Of a stretch of 59,011 bases of DNA, positions 1 to 8,697 are shown in pieces (position 1 is the stretch's first letter; every line of letters starts with the position of its first letter). Under the pieces are notes generated by a model. The model searched no databases and was not told the DNA's origin. It was given only the letters and a program-made list of their open reading frames with translations. A program made the position numbers and the translations under genes. The DNA is taken from positions 1-59,011 of the forward strand of contig NZ_JAUQTB010000018.1 in assembly GCF_030580655.1 (NCBI RefSeq), written 5' to 3'. This stretch comes from Paenibacillus lacisoli. GTDB taxonomy: Bacteria > Bacillota > Bacilli > Paenibacillales > Paenibacillaceae.

Positions 1-52
1 AGTGCAGCAATGCATGGAGCTGACCAGTACTAATCGGTCGAGGGCTTATCCT
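1..52 (+). rRNA. 23S ribosomal RNA, 3' end (partial)
   Basis: The first bases contain the conserved 3'-terminal 23S segment with GACCAGTACTAATCGGTCGA, which closes the molecule in Bacillota. The 5' part lies outside the window. The exact mature end is placed by analogy and may be off by a few bases. A GC-rich hairpin (GCCGG/CCGG, about 61-76) follows in the 23S-5S spacer, and no tRNA gene is seen there. Confidence 0.93.
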
Positions 53-139
53 ACAAGCTTGCCGGAGACATCCGGTAAGCAGCTAGATCGCATGTTTGTT
101 TCGGATCCAGTTTTCAAGGTGCAAAACCTTGTTATTCGT

Positions 140-255
140 TTGGTGGCGATAGCGGAGGGGTTCCACACGTACCCATCCCGAACACGACCGTTAAGCCCTC
201 CAGCGCCGATGGTACTTGGACCGCAGGGTCCTGGGAGAGTAGGACGTTGCCAAGC
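140..255 (+). rRNA. 5S ribosomal RNA
   Basis: About 116 bases carrying the standard 5S landmarks: a TTGGTGGCGATAGCGGAGGG 5' strand, the CCCATCCCGAACACG loop, and a closing GGACGTTGCCAAGC that pairs with the 5' end. It lies about 88 bases after the 23S end and is followed by an intrinsic terminator, so it ends the rRNA operon. The ends are approximate to a few bases. Confidence 0.95.
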
Positions 256-261
256 ATATGA

Positions 262-297
262 AAACCACTGTTGAGTGATCGACAGTGGTTTTTTTGT
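262..297 (+). terminator. Terminator of the upstream rRNA operon
   Basis: Inverted repeat AACCACTGT / ACAGTGGTT followed directly by a T tract, just after the 5S gene. Classic rho-independent shape. Confidence 0.9.
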
Positions 298-508
298 TGT
301 TTAAACTCTCTAAGCAGCCGGTTTCGTAATTCCTAATACCTTAAATTAAAGTAACAGTTTTGTTACGGTTAATGGACCTATAACCGATATAATAAAAGGA
401 GGTAAGAACTAATTTTCTGAGATCTAAAGTTGCATTTTTACACACAATGAGTTGTAAGAAGAACTATAGAGTTTATTTTAGATCTGGATGAATGAAGGGA
501 GGAAGGTT
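298..508. other. Intergenic stretch with an orphan Shine-Dalgarno-like site
   Basis: No gene recognised. It holds an AT-rich stretch with a GTAAC/GTTAC inverted repeat around 350-366, a TATAAT at 388-393 without a convincing -35, and a strong AAAGGAGGT at 395-403. No start codon opens more than a few codons after that site, so it is either fortuitous or a decayed gene start. The TATAAT may serve the lipoprotein gene. Confidence 0.4.
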
Positions 509-925
509 ATGCAGCGATTGAAATGGCTGTTCCCGGGATTCCTGCTATGTATGATTATGCTAATCCTGGCCGGCTGTAGCGACACGAAGCCTTCATGGAC
601 TTCATTCGAAGGAGCCCTGAATGAGAAAAACTTTCCGGTTCCGAAGGAAGCGAACAAGACCGACCGAACAGCTGACAATCCTGAGATGGATTATGTCCGG
701 TATGCGCTGCCAGGTATTAAAGAGAATCAGGACATTCCTGAGGTGTACCTAAATGAAATTGCGGCCTGGGGTTGGACAGAAGAAACAAAGCAGTCAACGC
801 CGTCCAAACGGGTTTTTATAAAAGATCGGAAAATGGTTCAGCTGTCGGTCCATGATGGATTTTTCACTATTCTGGTCCCGAAACAGCAAAAGGCAGCGGC
901 TGACACCAGCCTAGATATTAACTAA
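509..925 (+). CDS. Small predicted lipoprotein of unknown function
   Basis: 138 residues. The N terminus is a lipoprotein signal: positive MQRLK, a hydrophobic run, then lipobox LAGC with the cysteine near residue 23, so the mature protein should be anchored to the outer face of the membrane. No domain was recognised in the charged mature part. ATG 509 is chosen over ATG 488 because the GGGAGG ribosome site at 497-502 lies between them and fits only 509. It is monocistronic, between the rRNA terminator and a hairpin at 928-1000. It looks like a genus-level Paenibacillus protein. Function unknown. Confidence 0.75.
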   Translation: MQRLKWLFPGFLLCMIMLILAGCSDTKPSWTSFEGALNEKNFPVPKEANKTDRTADNPEMDYVRYALPGIKENQDIPEVYLNEIAAWGWTEETKQSTPSKRVFIKDRKMVQLSVHDGFFTILVPKQQKAAADTSLDIN

Positions 926-927
926 AT

Positions 928-1002
928 AGACCTTCAGCTCCAGCAATATGCATGCAACTCTAGACAAGTCTGTGCATATGAACGAGAGCGAAGGTCTTTT
1001 TC
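928..1002 (+). terminator. Hairpin terminator between two convergent genes
   Basis: Arms AGACCTTC (928-935) and GAAGGTCT (990-997), with an inner ATATGCA/TGCATAT pair, followed by a T-rich tail. It ends the lipoprotein gene and can probably also stop the convergent gene from the other side. Confidence 0.7.
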
Positions 1003-1012
1003 TTTTAAACCA

Positions 1013-1537
1013 TTAGGGTTGATAGTAAGAAACATCTTCCGTGTTAAATTTGATCATGCCACCTTTGGTCACCCTTTGGAGGCGATAAAGTACATAGATC
1101 TTAGGACTGGCCAGCCATAGATGCCAAAAAATCAAACTGAGTGTAAACGGAAGTGGAGACCAGAATAGAAATACCAGAGCAAAACATAACCCAATCCAGG
1201 AAATATGTACTTGAATCCTCTGAAAAATACGATAACCGACATGCTGGTCAGGCATATACCCCGTCCAGGGTAGATTCCAATTGTATTTCCATCGCTTGCG
1301 AACGCTGGTTCCATTGATAAACAATACGGAGTGCGAAATAACAAATTGCAGCCATGCCATAACAAGTCCGGCCAGAGAAAAAAATAAAATGCTCGACCAG
1401 TCAAATACCAATAAAAGAAGAATGAGCATCACGACAGGAAGCAATCTATAGATCCACAAAAAAGATGTGGTAATCGTTAACTTTTTAATCAGACGGTACT
1501 GATAATATGTAGCTTGTGTGCCGGTCTCTACGGGCAT
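1013..1537 (-). CDS. Predicted four-helix membrane protein, unknown function
   Basis: 174 residues with about four hydrophobic segments: two near residues 25-70 and two near 110-145. Between and after them are basic loops (VRKRWKYNW and YRLQRVTKGG), which suggests an integral membrane protein. I do not recognise a family. An AAGGAGG site lies about 12 bases before the ATG, slightly far but the only candidate. It is convergent with the lipoprotein gene and divergent from gin. A possible sigma-A promoter is at 1620-1647. It is outside the gene set conserved with B. subtilis, so it is an accessory or lineage gene. Confidence 0.7.
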   Translation of the reverse strand: MPVETGTQATYYQYRLIKKLTITTSFLWIYRLLPVVMLILLLLVFDWSSILFFSLAGLVMAWLQFVISHSVLFINGTSVRKRWKYNWNLPWTGYMPDQHVGYRIFQRIQVHISWIGLCFALVFLFWSPLPFTLSLIFWHLWLASPKIYVLYRLQRVTKGGMIKFNTEDVSYYQP

Positions 1538-1871
1538 AGATACAGCCAGCCTCCTTCTCCAACTCTATTAAAATTTTTATGGGGTGCCCGGCGCGGCTGG
1601 ACACAACATCAACCTATATATTCTAAGGTGTTATCTATGTATGTAAAGGGATTTCAATGATAACGCTTGGGGTCCTAATGGATATAATATCGGCTGATGG
1701 GTTGTTTTTGTGAAGATAGGGCAGTGTTCGTTTCAAAACTAAAGGAGTACAGACACCTGCTGCTTGCTGTGCGCATACCTATATGATTAGGGATATCCAT
1801 GCACTATGAAAAGGTTTAAAATAATAGAAACTGTACCATACTGATAGCAAAACGAGCAAGGTGGGATAGTT
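1538..1871. other. Intergenic region upstream of gin
   Basis: 334 bases between two divergent genes, with no coding sequence that can be supported. It holds a candidate minus-strand promoter (1620-1647) and an unused AAAGGAG at 1741-1747 with no usable frame. The B. subtilis homologue of gin is made under sigma-F and sigma-G. A GCATA at 1773-1777 lies at about the right place for such a -35, but no good -10 follows, so no promoter is called. Confidence 0.4.
1620..1647 (-). promoter_or_regulatory. Candidate sigma-A promoter of the membrane protein gene
   Basis: On the minus strand, TTTACA (1647-1642), 16 bases, TAGAAT (1625-1620). The elements are fair but the distance to the gene is about 80 bases. 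Read by eye only. Confidence 0.35.
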
Positions 1872-2057
1872 ATGGAACAAACAAGTACGCAGCGCTGCAT
1901 TATCTGCAGCCAGGAGAAGCAGGAAGGAATTATGATTGTCTCTGAATTCATTTGCGAGGACTGTGAATCGGAAATGGTGCATACAGAGGCGACAGATGCG
2001 AGATATGACTTTTTTATCCATCAGATGAAGCAAATTTGGGTTCAGAAAAATGCCTGA
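1872..2057 (+). CDS. gin: Anti-sigma-G factor Gin (CsfB family)
   Basis: 61 residues matching the Gin/CsfB family: CIIC near residues 9-12, then EKQEGIMI, then FICEDCE. The two CxxC pairs bind zinc in the B. subtilis protein. In B. subtilis it holds sigma-G (and sigma-E) inactive in the wrong compartment or at the wrong time during sporulation. The position, after an rRNA operon and before yaaO and tmk, is the same as B. subtilis csfB. Ribosome site AAGGTGGG lies just upstream of the ATG, and a terminator follows at 2103. B. subtilis xpaC and yaaN, which sit between csfB and yaaO there, are absent. Confidence 0.88.
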   Translation: MEQTSTQRCIICSQEKQEGIMIVSEFICEDCESEMVHTEATDARYDFFIHQMKQIWVQKNA

Positions 2058-2102
2058 TGCTAAGATGCGGAAATTATAGAGAAGGATAAGTAGTGACATG
2101 CC

Positions 2103-2124
2103 AGGGCCTGATGGGCCTTTTTTG
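2103..2124 (+). terminator. Terminator after gin
   Basis: Short stem AGGGCC / GGCCTT (with one G-T pair), loop of about five bases, then TTTTT. Confidence 0.65.
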
Positions 2125-2138
2125 TTTGAGAATTTCCA

Positions 2139-2168
2139 TTGAGAGTTTGATTCAAGGTAAGATAGAAT
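2139..2168 (+). promoter_or_regulatory. Candidate sigma-A promoter of the yaaO-tmk operon
   Basis: TTGAGA (2139-2144), 18 bases, TAGAAT (2163-2168), about 35 bases before the yaaO start and after the gin terminator. Confidence 0.45.
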
Positions 2169-2203
2169 AGGGTAGATACCTAGACCGGAAGGAAAGTATA
2201 GCA

Positions 2204-3736
2204 ATGACTCTCGAGAAAACAAGCGCACCTCTGTATGAAGCTCTGCTTCATTATCGCGAGGGGAAGAAGAAGTCCTTTCATGTGCCAGGTCATAAAAATG
2301 GCCAAGTATATGCGGATACGCAGGAGGCAGAGCTACTGCGTGACGTCATGATGATCGATGCAACCGAGATAACTGGGTTAGATGATCTTCATCACCCCGA
2401 AGGGGCGATCGAAAAGGCTCAAACATTGGCTGCAGACTGTTTTGGTGCAGCGGAGAGCTTCCTGTTAGTCGGGGGGAGTACAGCTGGAAATCTGGCGATG
2501 ATCCTGTCTGTATGCACCGAACCAGGTGACATCCTGCTAGTTCAGCGGAATGTGCATAAGTCAGTAGTGCATGGGTTAATGCTGTCAGGAGCCCAAGCTG
2601 TCTTCCTGACGCCACACGTGGATGAATACAGTGGACTTCCTGTCGCGCCTCTGACTACGACTATAGCGGCTGCTTTATCAGCTTATCCGAATGCAAAGGG
2701 TGTATTGCTGACTATGCCTAATTACTATGGAATGGGCAGTGATCTGACGCCGGCAGCTGAGCTGTGTCATCAGTACGGAGTCCCGCTTCTGGTTGATGAG
2801 GCGCATGGAGCTCACTATGGACTGCATGCAGGGCTGCCTGCCTCTGCGTTATCCTGTGGAGCAGATGGCGTGGTGCAATCCACCCATAAGATGCTGCCGG
2901 CAATGACGATGGGCGCCATGCTGCATGTACAGGGGGATTACCTGGACCGGACGCTCATCCGTCAGCGGTTAGCCATGCTCCAAAGCTCAAGCCCCTCTTA
3001 CCCGCTCATGGCTTCCCTGGATCTAGCGAGAAGGCACGTGCATGTTTTAGGGGCAGAGGCATTTGAAGAAGGACTTCGTGCCGTAGAGGCGATGAAGGAG
3101 GGCCTTAAACAGCTTCCGCGTTTTGGCTTCATTGAACCGTCACCATCAGATGGACAAAGAGGCTATACTTCTCAAGACCCTTTCAAAATATCAGTCTATG
3201 ACCGGGAAGATGTATGGAGCGGTTATGAGCTGCAGAATCAACTGGAGCAGGCAGGGTGCGTACCCGAGATGAGCGATGACCGTTACGTAGTGCTGTTATT
3301 TACTCTTGGCTCTAAAATGGAGGATACGATTCACCTGTTACAAGCCTTGACGCATATACATGCACAAATGGTAAAAGCCCGGGTCTTCACCGAAGAGAGC
3401 AAAACAGTAGAAGAGGAGACAGGGCAGGCTCCGAACCTAATATTTTCCACGTGGAACAATACAAGCGTCTCTAATTACTCTCTACCTGTACGCTTTAGTA
3501 TACAGCCGCAGAACGCCGCATATATCGAGGCAATTCCTGTGGAACAGGCAGCAGGCCGTATTTCAGCGGAAATGGTCATTCCCTACCCGCCAGGAATCCC
3601 TATCTTGTATGCAGGGGAGAAAATCTCTGCAGGTATGGTAGCCCAGCTTCTGAGGCTGTCCCACCACCGCGTCAAATGCCAAGGCTGTGCTGATGCGTCC
3701 CTGCATACAGTCAGAGTCATGCAGCAGCAGATATAA
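2204..3736 (+). CDS. yaaO: Orn/Lys/Arg decarboxylase family protein YaaO
   Basis: 510 residues. A fold-type I pyridoxal-phosphate enzyme of the group III amino-acid decarboxylase family: HVPGHKNG near residue 27, GGSTAGN near 90, and STHKMLPAMTMGA around residue 226, where the lysine forms the Schiff base. The C-terminal decarboxylase domain starts near residue 400 and includes PYPPGIP. The family makes polyamine precursors (cadaverine, agmatine or putrescine), and the exact substrate cannot be read here. It is the first gene of the run into tmk, as in B. subtilis. Weak site GGAAGG lies 11 bases before the ATG. Confidence 0.92.
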   Translation: MTLEKTSAPLYEALLHYREGKKKSFHVPGHKNGQVYADTQEAELLRDVMMIDATEITGLDDLHHPEGAIEKAQTLAADCFGAAESFLLVGGSTAGNLAMILSVCTEPGDILLVQRNVHKSVVHGLMLSGAQAVFLTPHVDEYSGLPVAPLTTTIAAALSAYPNAKGVLLTMPNYYGMGSDLTPAAELCHQYGVPLLVDEAHGAHYGLHAGLPASALSCGADGVVQSTHKMLPAMTMGAMLHVQGDYLDRTLIRQRLAMLQSSSPSYPLMASLDLARRHVHVLGAEAFEEGLRAVEAMKEGLKQLPRFGFIEPSPSDGQRGYTSQDPFKISVYDREDVWSGYELQNQLEQAGCVPEMSDDRYVVLLFTLGSKMEDTIHLLQALTHIHAQMVKARVFTEESKTVEEETGQAPNLIFSTWNNTSVSNYSLPVRFSIQPQNAAYIEAIPVEQAAGRISAEMVIPYPPGIPILYAGEKISAGMVAQLLRLSHHRVKCQGCADASLHTVRVMQQQI

Positions 3737-3877
3737 GCACTTAAAATAGTTACGTATCTTCTTATAAAATCATTATGGCAAAATTAGCTAATCAAAAGGT
3801 TCCTCTATATTCTGTATAACTCTCACCGCGATAAGAGGCATACGGAAGAAAATGTGGATTGGAAAGCAGGTAGATTC

Positions 3878-4540
3878 ATGCAGGCAAAAGGTAAATTCAT
3901 CACGTTCGAGGGAGGAGAGGGAGCCGGGAAAACGACAATGCTTCAGCGGCTGGCCGGTTATTTCGAGGATCAGCATTTGCCCTATATCCTGACACGGGAA
4001 CCAGGCGGTATTGATATTTCGGAGCAGATCCGGTCTATCATCCTCAATCCTGCCCATACTTCTATGGATGGACGTACAGAAGCCCTGCTGTATGCAGCGG
4101 CCCGCCGTCAGCATTTGGTGGAGAAAGTGGAGCCGGCTCTGGAAGAAGGCAGTATCGTCATCTGTGACCGGTTTGTGGACAGCAGTCTGGTCTATCAGGG
4201 ATTTGCTAGGGGACTGGGTATGGAAGAGGTGTGGAGCATCAATCAATTTGCCATTGACCAACGGATGCCGGAATTGACGTTATATCTTGATATTGAGCCT
4301 GAGGCTGGCCTGGCCCGCATTGCGGCACATCGTGGTCATGAAGTGGACCGTCTGGATATGGAGGGGCTTGATTTTCATCGTAAAGTGAGAGAGGGATATC
4401 TGCTGCTGGCTTCCCGCTATCCCGAGCGGATCAAGGTAGTCAATGCGGATCAGAGCATAGAGGAAGTAGAAGCAGATCTGATTAAACAGATTGAGATGTG
4501 GATTTTAGAGGATTTTCGCAGAGAAATGTCAAATCATTAA
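3878..4540 (+). CDS. tmk: Thymidylate kinase
   Basis: 220 residues. Phosphorylates dTMP to dTDP for DNA synthesis. Seen: P-loop [11 protein letters not shown] near the start, the TREPGG dTMP-binding motif near residue 35, DRFVDSS near residue 92 and the lid region around residue 145. Start ATG 3878 is chosen because the family begins a few residues before FITFEG. A GTG at 3854 would add eight residues and cannot be excluded. It lies between yaaO and darA as in B. subtilis. Confidence 0.94.
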   Translation: MQAKGKFITFEGGEGAGKTTMLQRLAGYFEDQHLPYILTREPGGIDISEQIRSIILNPAHTSMDGRTEALLYAAARRQHLVEKVEPALEEGSIVICDRFVDSSLVYQGFARGLGMEEVWSINQFAIDQRMPELTLYLDIEPEAGLARIAAHRGHEVDRLDMEGLDFHRKVREGYLLLASRYPERIKVVNADQSIEEVEADLIKQIEMWILEDFRREMSNH

Positions 4541-4566
4541 AGAACGGAGTTTGCTCCGTGGTATGA

Positions 4567-4914
<348 letters not shown>

Positions 4915-5035
4915 TTACATTATATATTAACACTCCTGCATGGGATTCCGATATTGTAGTTATAATGGAAGCAGAGTGCAGTCTGGAGTGAGATCAGCTG
5001 ATCAGACGGCTTTGTAAGGAAAGCAGGGAATCGCA

Positions 5036-5479
5036 TTGAAAATTAATCCGGGCTATCGTCCGCTGCAGAGCGGACTAACCCACAATGATAATAGTACCAA
5101 GACCGTACAGCCCAAAAATTTCTCCGATATCATGCAGCGGCATGGTGAACAGGCGTCGCAGGATGAGCTGAACCGCCGCTTCAAGGAGATTCAGATGCAG
5201 GGAGACCGTCTTGCCCGCTCTATGACCGTAAGAGAGCTGAAGGCTTACCGGATGCTGGTCAAACGTTTTCTGGAGGAAACGGTTCGCCGCGGGGTATCCA
5301 TGAAAGATACGAAGGGATGGGATCGGCGCGGACGCAGCAAGAGGTATAAGCTGATCGATGAGGTCGATGCTGCTTTGCTCTCCATGGCGGAGGAACTTCT
5401 GGATACTGAGGAAGGCCGGATCGATCTGCTGCAGCGGATGGGTGAAATTCGCGGGATGCTGATTAACCTGGCGTTCTGA
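5036..5479 (+). CDS. yaaR: YaaR family protein (DUF327)
   Basis: 147 residues, mostly charged helix: KEIQMQGDRLARSMTVRELKAYRMLVKRFLEE, then GWDRRGRSKRYKLIDEVDAALL. This is the YaaR/DUF327 family, conserved between yaaQ and holB, with unknown function. Start TTG 5036 is supported by AAGGAAAGCAGGG upstream and gives the family length. It is 26 bases from holB, so probably co-transcribed. A TATAAT at 4961 could give an extra promoter but lacks a clear -35. Confidence 0.88.
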   Translation: MKINPGYRPLQSGLTHNDNSTKTVQPKNFSDIMQRHGEQASQDELNRRFKEIQMQGDRLARSMTVRELKAYRMLVKRFLEETVRRGVSMKDTKGWDRRGRSKRYKLIDEVDAALLSMAEELLDTEEGRIDLLQRMGEIRGMLINLAF

Positions 5480-5505
5480 GGAGTACGGCAGGAAAGTGAG
5501 GAAAT

Positions 5506-6483
5506 ATGTCTTTTCAGGATATTATGGGGCAGGATGCGGCGAAACGGCTGCTGCAAAATTCGCTGCGCAAAGAGGCAATCAGCCATGCGTACGTATTCAG
5601 CGGTCCGGCAGGCAGCGGTCAGATGAAAACCGCCCTGACGTTTGCAGAAGCCCTTTTTTGTCAACAATTGAAGGATGATGCCTGCGGTGAATGTCTGGAG
5701 TGCCGCAAGGTAGCGCACGGTAACCATCCGGATCTTCACATTGTGCATGCAGAAGGAGCCAGTATCAAAATCGATCAAATCCGGGAACTGCAGCGTATCT
5801 TCACCTATCGGTCGGAGAGCGGCAATCCCAAGGTATATATCATTGAGCAGGCTGATAAAATGACGGTACAGGCCGCGAACAGTCTGCTTAAATTTTTGGA
5901 AGAACCTCAAGTGCCAGCCGTTGGCATTCTAATTAGTGATAATGGACAGGCTCTGCTCCCAACAATCCAGTCAAGGGCTCAGTGGGTACCGTTTACCCCT
6001 CTCAATCCGGATATGATGATGCAGGAGTTGTCACATGAAGGATATCCCGCAGCCTTGTCACGCTGTGTAGTTCATTTGGCTTCTGGACTTGATTCCTGTA
6101 GAGAAATTCTCCAGCAGAATTGGTTTGCAGAAATTAGAAACGTAGTGTTACAATTAGGGAAGGAGTCCATGGAGAGGGGCAATTCTTCTCTTATTCTTGC
6201 GCAGCAAAAAGTGTTCAAGACAGGACTCGCCGAGCATCTGGACACCTTGTTTCATTTGTTTCACTTGTGGCTGAAGGATATGCTGCATTTCCAGTATGGA
6301 AGGCACGAGAGCATTATTTTTATAGATCAATTGGATACCATATCTAAATTGGCCGTCACCCGCAGCACCGAGCAGTGGGTCTCCTATATGGATTTGGCCG
6401 TGGAGTGCAGGAAGAAGCTTCGTTACAATGTGAATGGCCAGCTCTGTGTCGAGCAGTTTCTGATGGGTTTGGCCCGTGCATAG
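5506..6483 (+). CDS. holB: DNA polymerase III delta-prime subunit
   Basis: 325 residues. Clamp-loader subunit that helps open and load the beta sliding clamp. Seen: SHAYVFSGPAGSG near residue 26, four zinc-binding-type cysteines (around 56-72, ending CGECLEC), NHPDLHIV, and ANSLLKFLEEP near residue 126. The P-loop is degenerate (GSGQMKT, with Q where the catalytic lysine normally lies) and the SRC motif reads SRA. Delta-prime is not an active ATPase in well-studied loaders, so this is compatible with function. Ribosome site AAGTGAGG. Followed by ricT as in B. subtilis. Confidence 0.93.
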   Translation: MSFQDIMGQDAAKRLLQNSLRKEAISHAYVFSGPAGSGQMKTALTFAEALFCQQLKDDACGECLECRKVAHGNHPDLHIVHAEGASIKIDQIRELQRIFTYRSESGNPKVYIIEQADKMTVQAANSLLKFLEEPQVPAVGILISDNGQALLPTIQSRAQWVPFTPLNPDMMMQELSHEGYPAALSRCVVHLASGLDSCREILQQNWFAEIRNVVLQLGKESMERGNSSLILAQQKVFKTGLAEHLDTLFHLFHLWLKDMLHFQYGRHESIIFIDQLDTISKLAVTRSTEQWVSYMDLAVECRKKLRYNVNGQLCVEQFLMGLARA

Positions 6484-6656
6484 CTTGACATAACTCCTTT
6501 GGGTGAATAATTGATTATGCGGCTAAATCAGGGTCTTGATATATAAAGAATACTGCTGCGGTACACTTGCAGGTCATGATTGGCAGACGATGTACCTTCA
6601 TATGCTTCCTCTGCTGAATCTCCATATAGAGGTTACAGGCATAAGGGGGTAAGTTT

Positions 6657-7457
6657 TTGTATAGTGTAGTAGGTGTCCGTTTCAAAAAGGCGGGCAAAAT
6701 ATATTACTTCGATCCGCTGGATCTTCCAATCGAGAAGGACAACTGTGTCATTGTTGAGACAGCACGCGGAATTGAATATGGTAAAGTTGTGATCGGCCGG
6801 AAGGAAGTCGAGGAATCAGACGTGGTTCTGCCGCTCAAGAAAGTGATCCGCATCGCGGGAGAGCAGGATGCCCAGGTGGTTGAGGAGAACAAACAGGCTG
6901 CCCGTGACGCTTTTGGTACATGCTTGAACAAGATCAAGGATCATGATCTGAAGATGAAGCTGGTAGATGTCGAATTCACATTTGACCGCAACAAGATTAT
7001 TTTTTACTTTACGGCAGAAGGCCGGGTGGATTTCCGTGAGCTTGTGAAAGATCTGGCCAGTATTTTCCGGACAAGAATTGAGCTGCGTCAGATTGGTGTA
7101 CGGGATGAGGCCAAGATGCTCGGAGGGATCGGCCCATGCGGGCGGGTATTATGCTGCAGCTCCTGGCTGGGTGATTTTGAACCAGTGTCCATTAAAATGG
7201 CGAAGGATCAGAGCCTGTCACTAAATCCGACCAAAATCTCCGGCTTATGCGGACGGCTTATGTGCTGCCTAAAATTCGAACATGATAACTATGAGAGCAG
7301 CCGTGAAGAAATGCCGCAGGTGGGCAAGCTGGTCGTCACCTCTATGGGTGATGGCAAAGTGGTAGGGATCAATGTCGGAAGTCGTTCGGTCCATGTTCAG
7401 CTGTTTGAAATCAGTAAAGTCAAGGAACTTCCAATGGACGAAGTAGTCGTTAAGTAG
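6657..7457 (+). CDS. ricT: RicT (YaaT), PSP1-domain protein
   Basis: 266 residues with a PSP1 C-terminal domain. Six cysteines in two blocks, GPCGRVLCC near 160 and CGRLMCC near 197, match the iron-sulfur ligands of RicT. In B. subtilis RicT works with RicA and RicF, aiding RNase Y in mRNA processing and helping the phosphorelay toward Spo0A, competence and biofilms. TTG 6657 is preceded by AAGGGGGT at the right distance. About 170 bases without a gene separate it from holB. yabA follows closely. Confidence 0.93.
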   Translation: MYSVVGVRFKKAGKIYYFDPLDLPIEKDNCVIVETARGIEYGKVVIGRKEVEESDVVLPLKKVIRIAGEQDAQVVEENKQAARDAFGTCLNKIKDHDLKMKLVDVEFTFDRNKIIFYFTAEGRVDFRELVKDLASIFRTRIELRQIGVRDEAKMLGGIGPCGRVLCCSSWLGDFEPVSIKMAKDQSLSLNPTKISGLCGRLMCCLKFEHDNYESSREEMPQVGKLVVTSMGDGKVVGINVGSRSVHVQLFEISKVKELPMDEVVVK

Positions 7458-7488
7458 ACCATTTTAGGGTTGCTTTCGGGGTGGAAAC

Positions 7489-7860
7489 TTGGATAAAATA
7501 AATATTTTTGCGCGCATTCATGAAATGGAAACACAAATGGGGCAGCTGCACAGTGAACTGGGCGAATTGAAGCTGGCAGTGAAGGAACTGCTGGAAGAGA
7601 ACCAGCACTTGAGTATTGAAAACGAACAGCTGCGCAAAATGCTTAAACGTGATACTGCTGCCGAGGAGCAAGCCGAGAAGGCGCCCAAGGCTTCAACCAA
7701 GGTCCAGGAAGAGCAGAGGCCGGCTGAAGAGGTAGTTAGCGAGGGCTACGATAATCTGGCAAGGCTGTATCATGAAGGATTTCATATATGTAATGTTTAT
7801 TACGGGCATTTAAGAACAGAAGGCGATTGCCTGTTTTGCCTGTCATTTTTGAATAAATAG
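7489..7860 (+). CDS. yabA: Replication initiation control protein YabA
   Basis: 123 residues. The N-terminal half is a coiled coil (heptads from residue 5 to about 60) used for oligomerisation. A charged linker follows, then a C-terminal zinc-binding patch FHICNVYYG and CLFC. YabA binds DnaA and DnaN and limits over-initiation at oriC. TTG start 7489 is supported by CGGGGTGG upstream. A strong terminator lies at 7863, so part of the transcription ends here before yabB. Confidence 0.93.
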   Translation: MDKINIFARIHEMETQMGQLHSELGELKLAVKELLEENQHLSIENEQLRKMLKRDTAAEEQAEKAPKASTKVQEEQRPAEEVVSEGYDNLARLYHEGFHICNVYYGHLRTEGDCLFCLSFLNK

Positions 7861-7862
7861 AC

Positions 7863-7893
7863 AACCGTAGGTCTTGAGCCTACGGTTTTTTTT
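7863..7893 (+). terminator. Terminator after yabA
   Basis: Perfect stem AACCGTAGG / CCTACGGTT with a 7-base loop and T8. It lies inside the otherwise continuous gene run, so yabB and rsmI must be read by read-through or from a promoter not found. Confidence 0.88.
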
Positions 7894-7923
7894 CAAGTCT
7901 GCATAGATAGAAAGAGGATGAAT

Positions 7924-8697
7924 ATGAACGTTAAGCTGTATCCATCTGAACGGACGGATGACCTGTTAACCCACGATTTGCGTATCATTCAAAGTGATGA
8001 AGTATTCAGCTTCTCCATGGATGCTGTCCTGCTGGCACGATTTGCGGGAATACCGCCCAAGGGTAAAATACTGGATTTGTGTACGGGGAATGGGGTTGTA
8101 CCCTTGCTTCTGACAACGCGTACTCAGGCGGCTATTGAAGGCATTGAGATTCAACCGCGGCTGGCTGATATGGCCCGCAGAAGCGTGGTTCTGAATAGTC
8201 TGGAAGACCGGATTTTGATCCGGGAAGGAGATCTACGCGAACTGGTGCAGGTAACAGGTCATGGACAGTATGATGCCATTACGGTGAATCCCCCGTATAT
8301 GCCGCTGAATGGCAGTGACATCAAACAAAACACCCATCACGCGATGGCAAGGCATGAGTTGGGATGCACACTGGAAGAGGTAGTCCAAGCCTGCACCAGG
8401 CTGGTCCGCAGCGGCGGTAAAGTATCCATGGTACACCGCCCGCAGCGGCTGGGAGAAATTATTTCACTGATGCGGGAGTATCGTCTGGAGCCGAAGCGTA
8501 TTCGTTTTGTTCACCCCAAGGCTCATTTGGAGGCCAATATGGTTCTGATCGAAGCCCTGCGTGACGGCAAACCGGATGTTCGCCTACTGCCTCCGCTGAT
8601 TGTCTATAATGATCAGGGAATCTACTGCACCGAGTTGATGAGCATTTACTATGGGGAGGCTCCTGCATCGGCAGAAAAGAAGGAGAATGGAGTATGA
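7924..8697 (+). CDS. yabB: tRNA1(Val) adenine-N6-methyltransferase family protein YabB
   Basis: 257 residues. A class I S-adenosylmethionine methyltransferase: motif I ILDLCTGNGVVPLLL near residue 47 and catalytic NPPYM near residue 122, the signature of N6-adenine methylation. The family (TrmN6/YfiC) methylates A37 of tRNA1(Val). ATG 7924 is preferred to 7918 because the AGAGG site is too close to 7918. The last four bases overlap rsmI. In B. subtilis a small GIY-YIG gene (yazA) lies between the two, and it is absent here. Confidence 0.9.
   Translation: MNVKLYPSERTDDLLTHDLRIIQSDEVFSFSMDAVLLARFAGIPPKGKILDLCTGNGVVPLLLTTRTQAAIEGIEIQPRLADMARRSVVLNSLEDRILIREGDLRELVQVTGHGQYDAITVNPPYMPLNGSDIKQNTHHAMARHELGCTLEEVVQACTRLVRSGGKVSMVHRPQRLGEIISLMREYRLEPKRIRFVHPKAHLEANMVLIEALRDGKPDVRLLPPLIVYNDQGIYCTELMSIYYGEAPASAEKKENGV

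Noticed and set aside
2..274. A 90-codon frame at the window start
   Set aside because: It runs through the 23S end and 5S rRNA.
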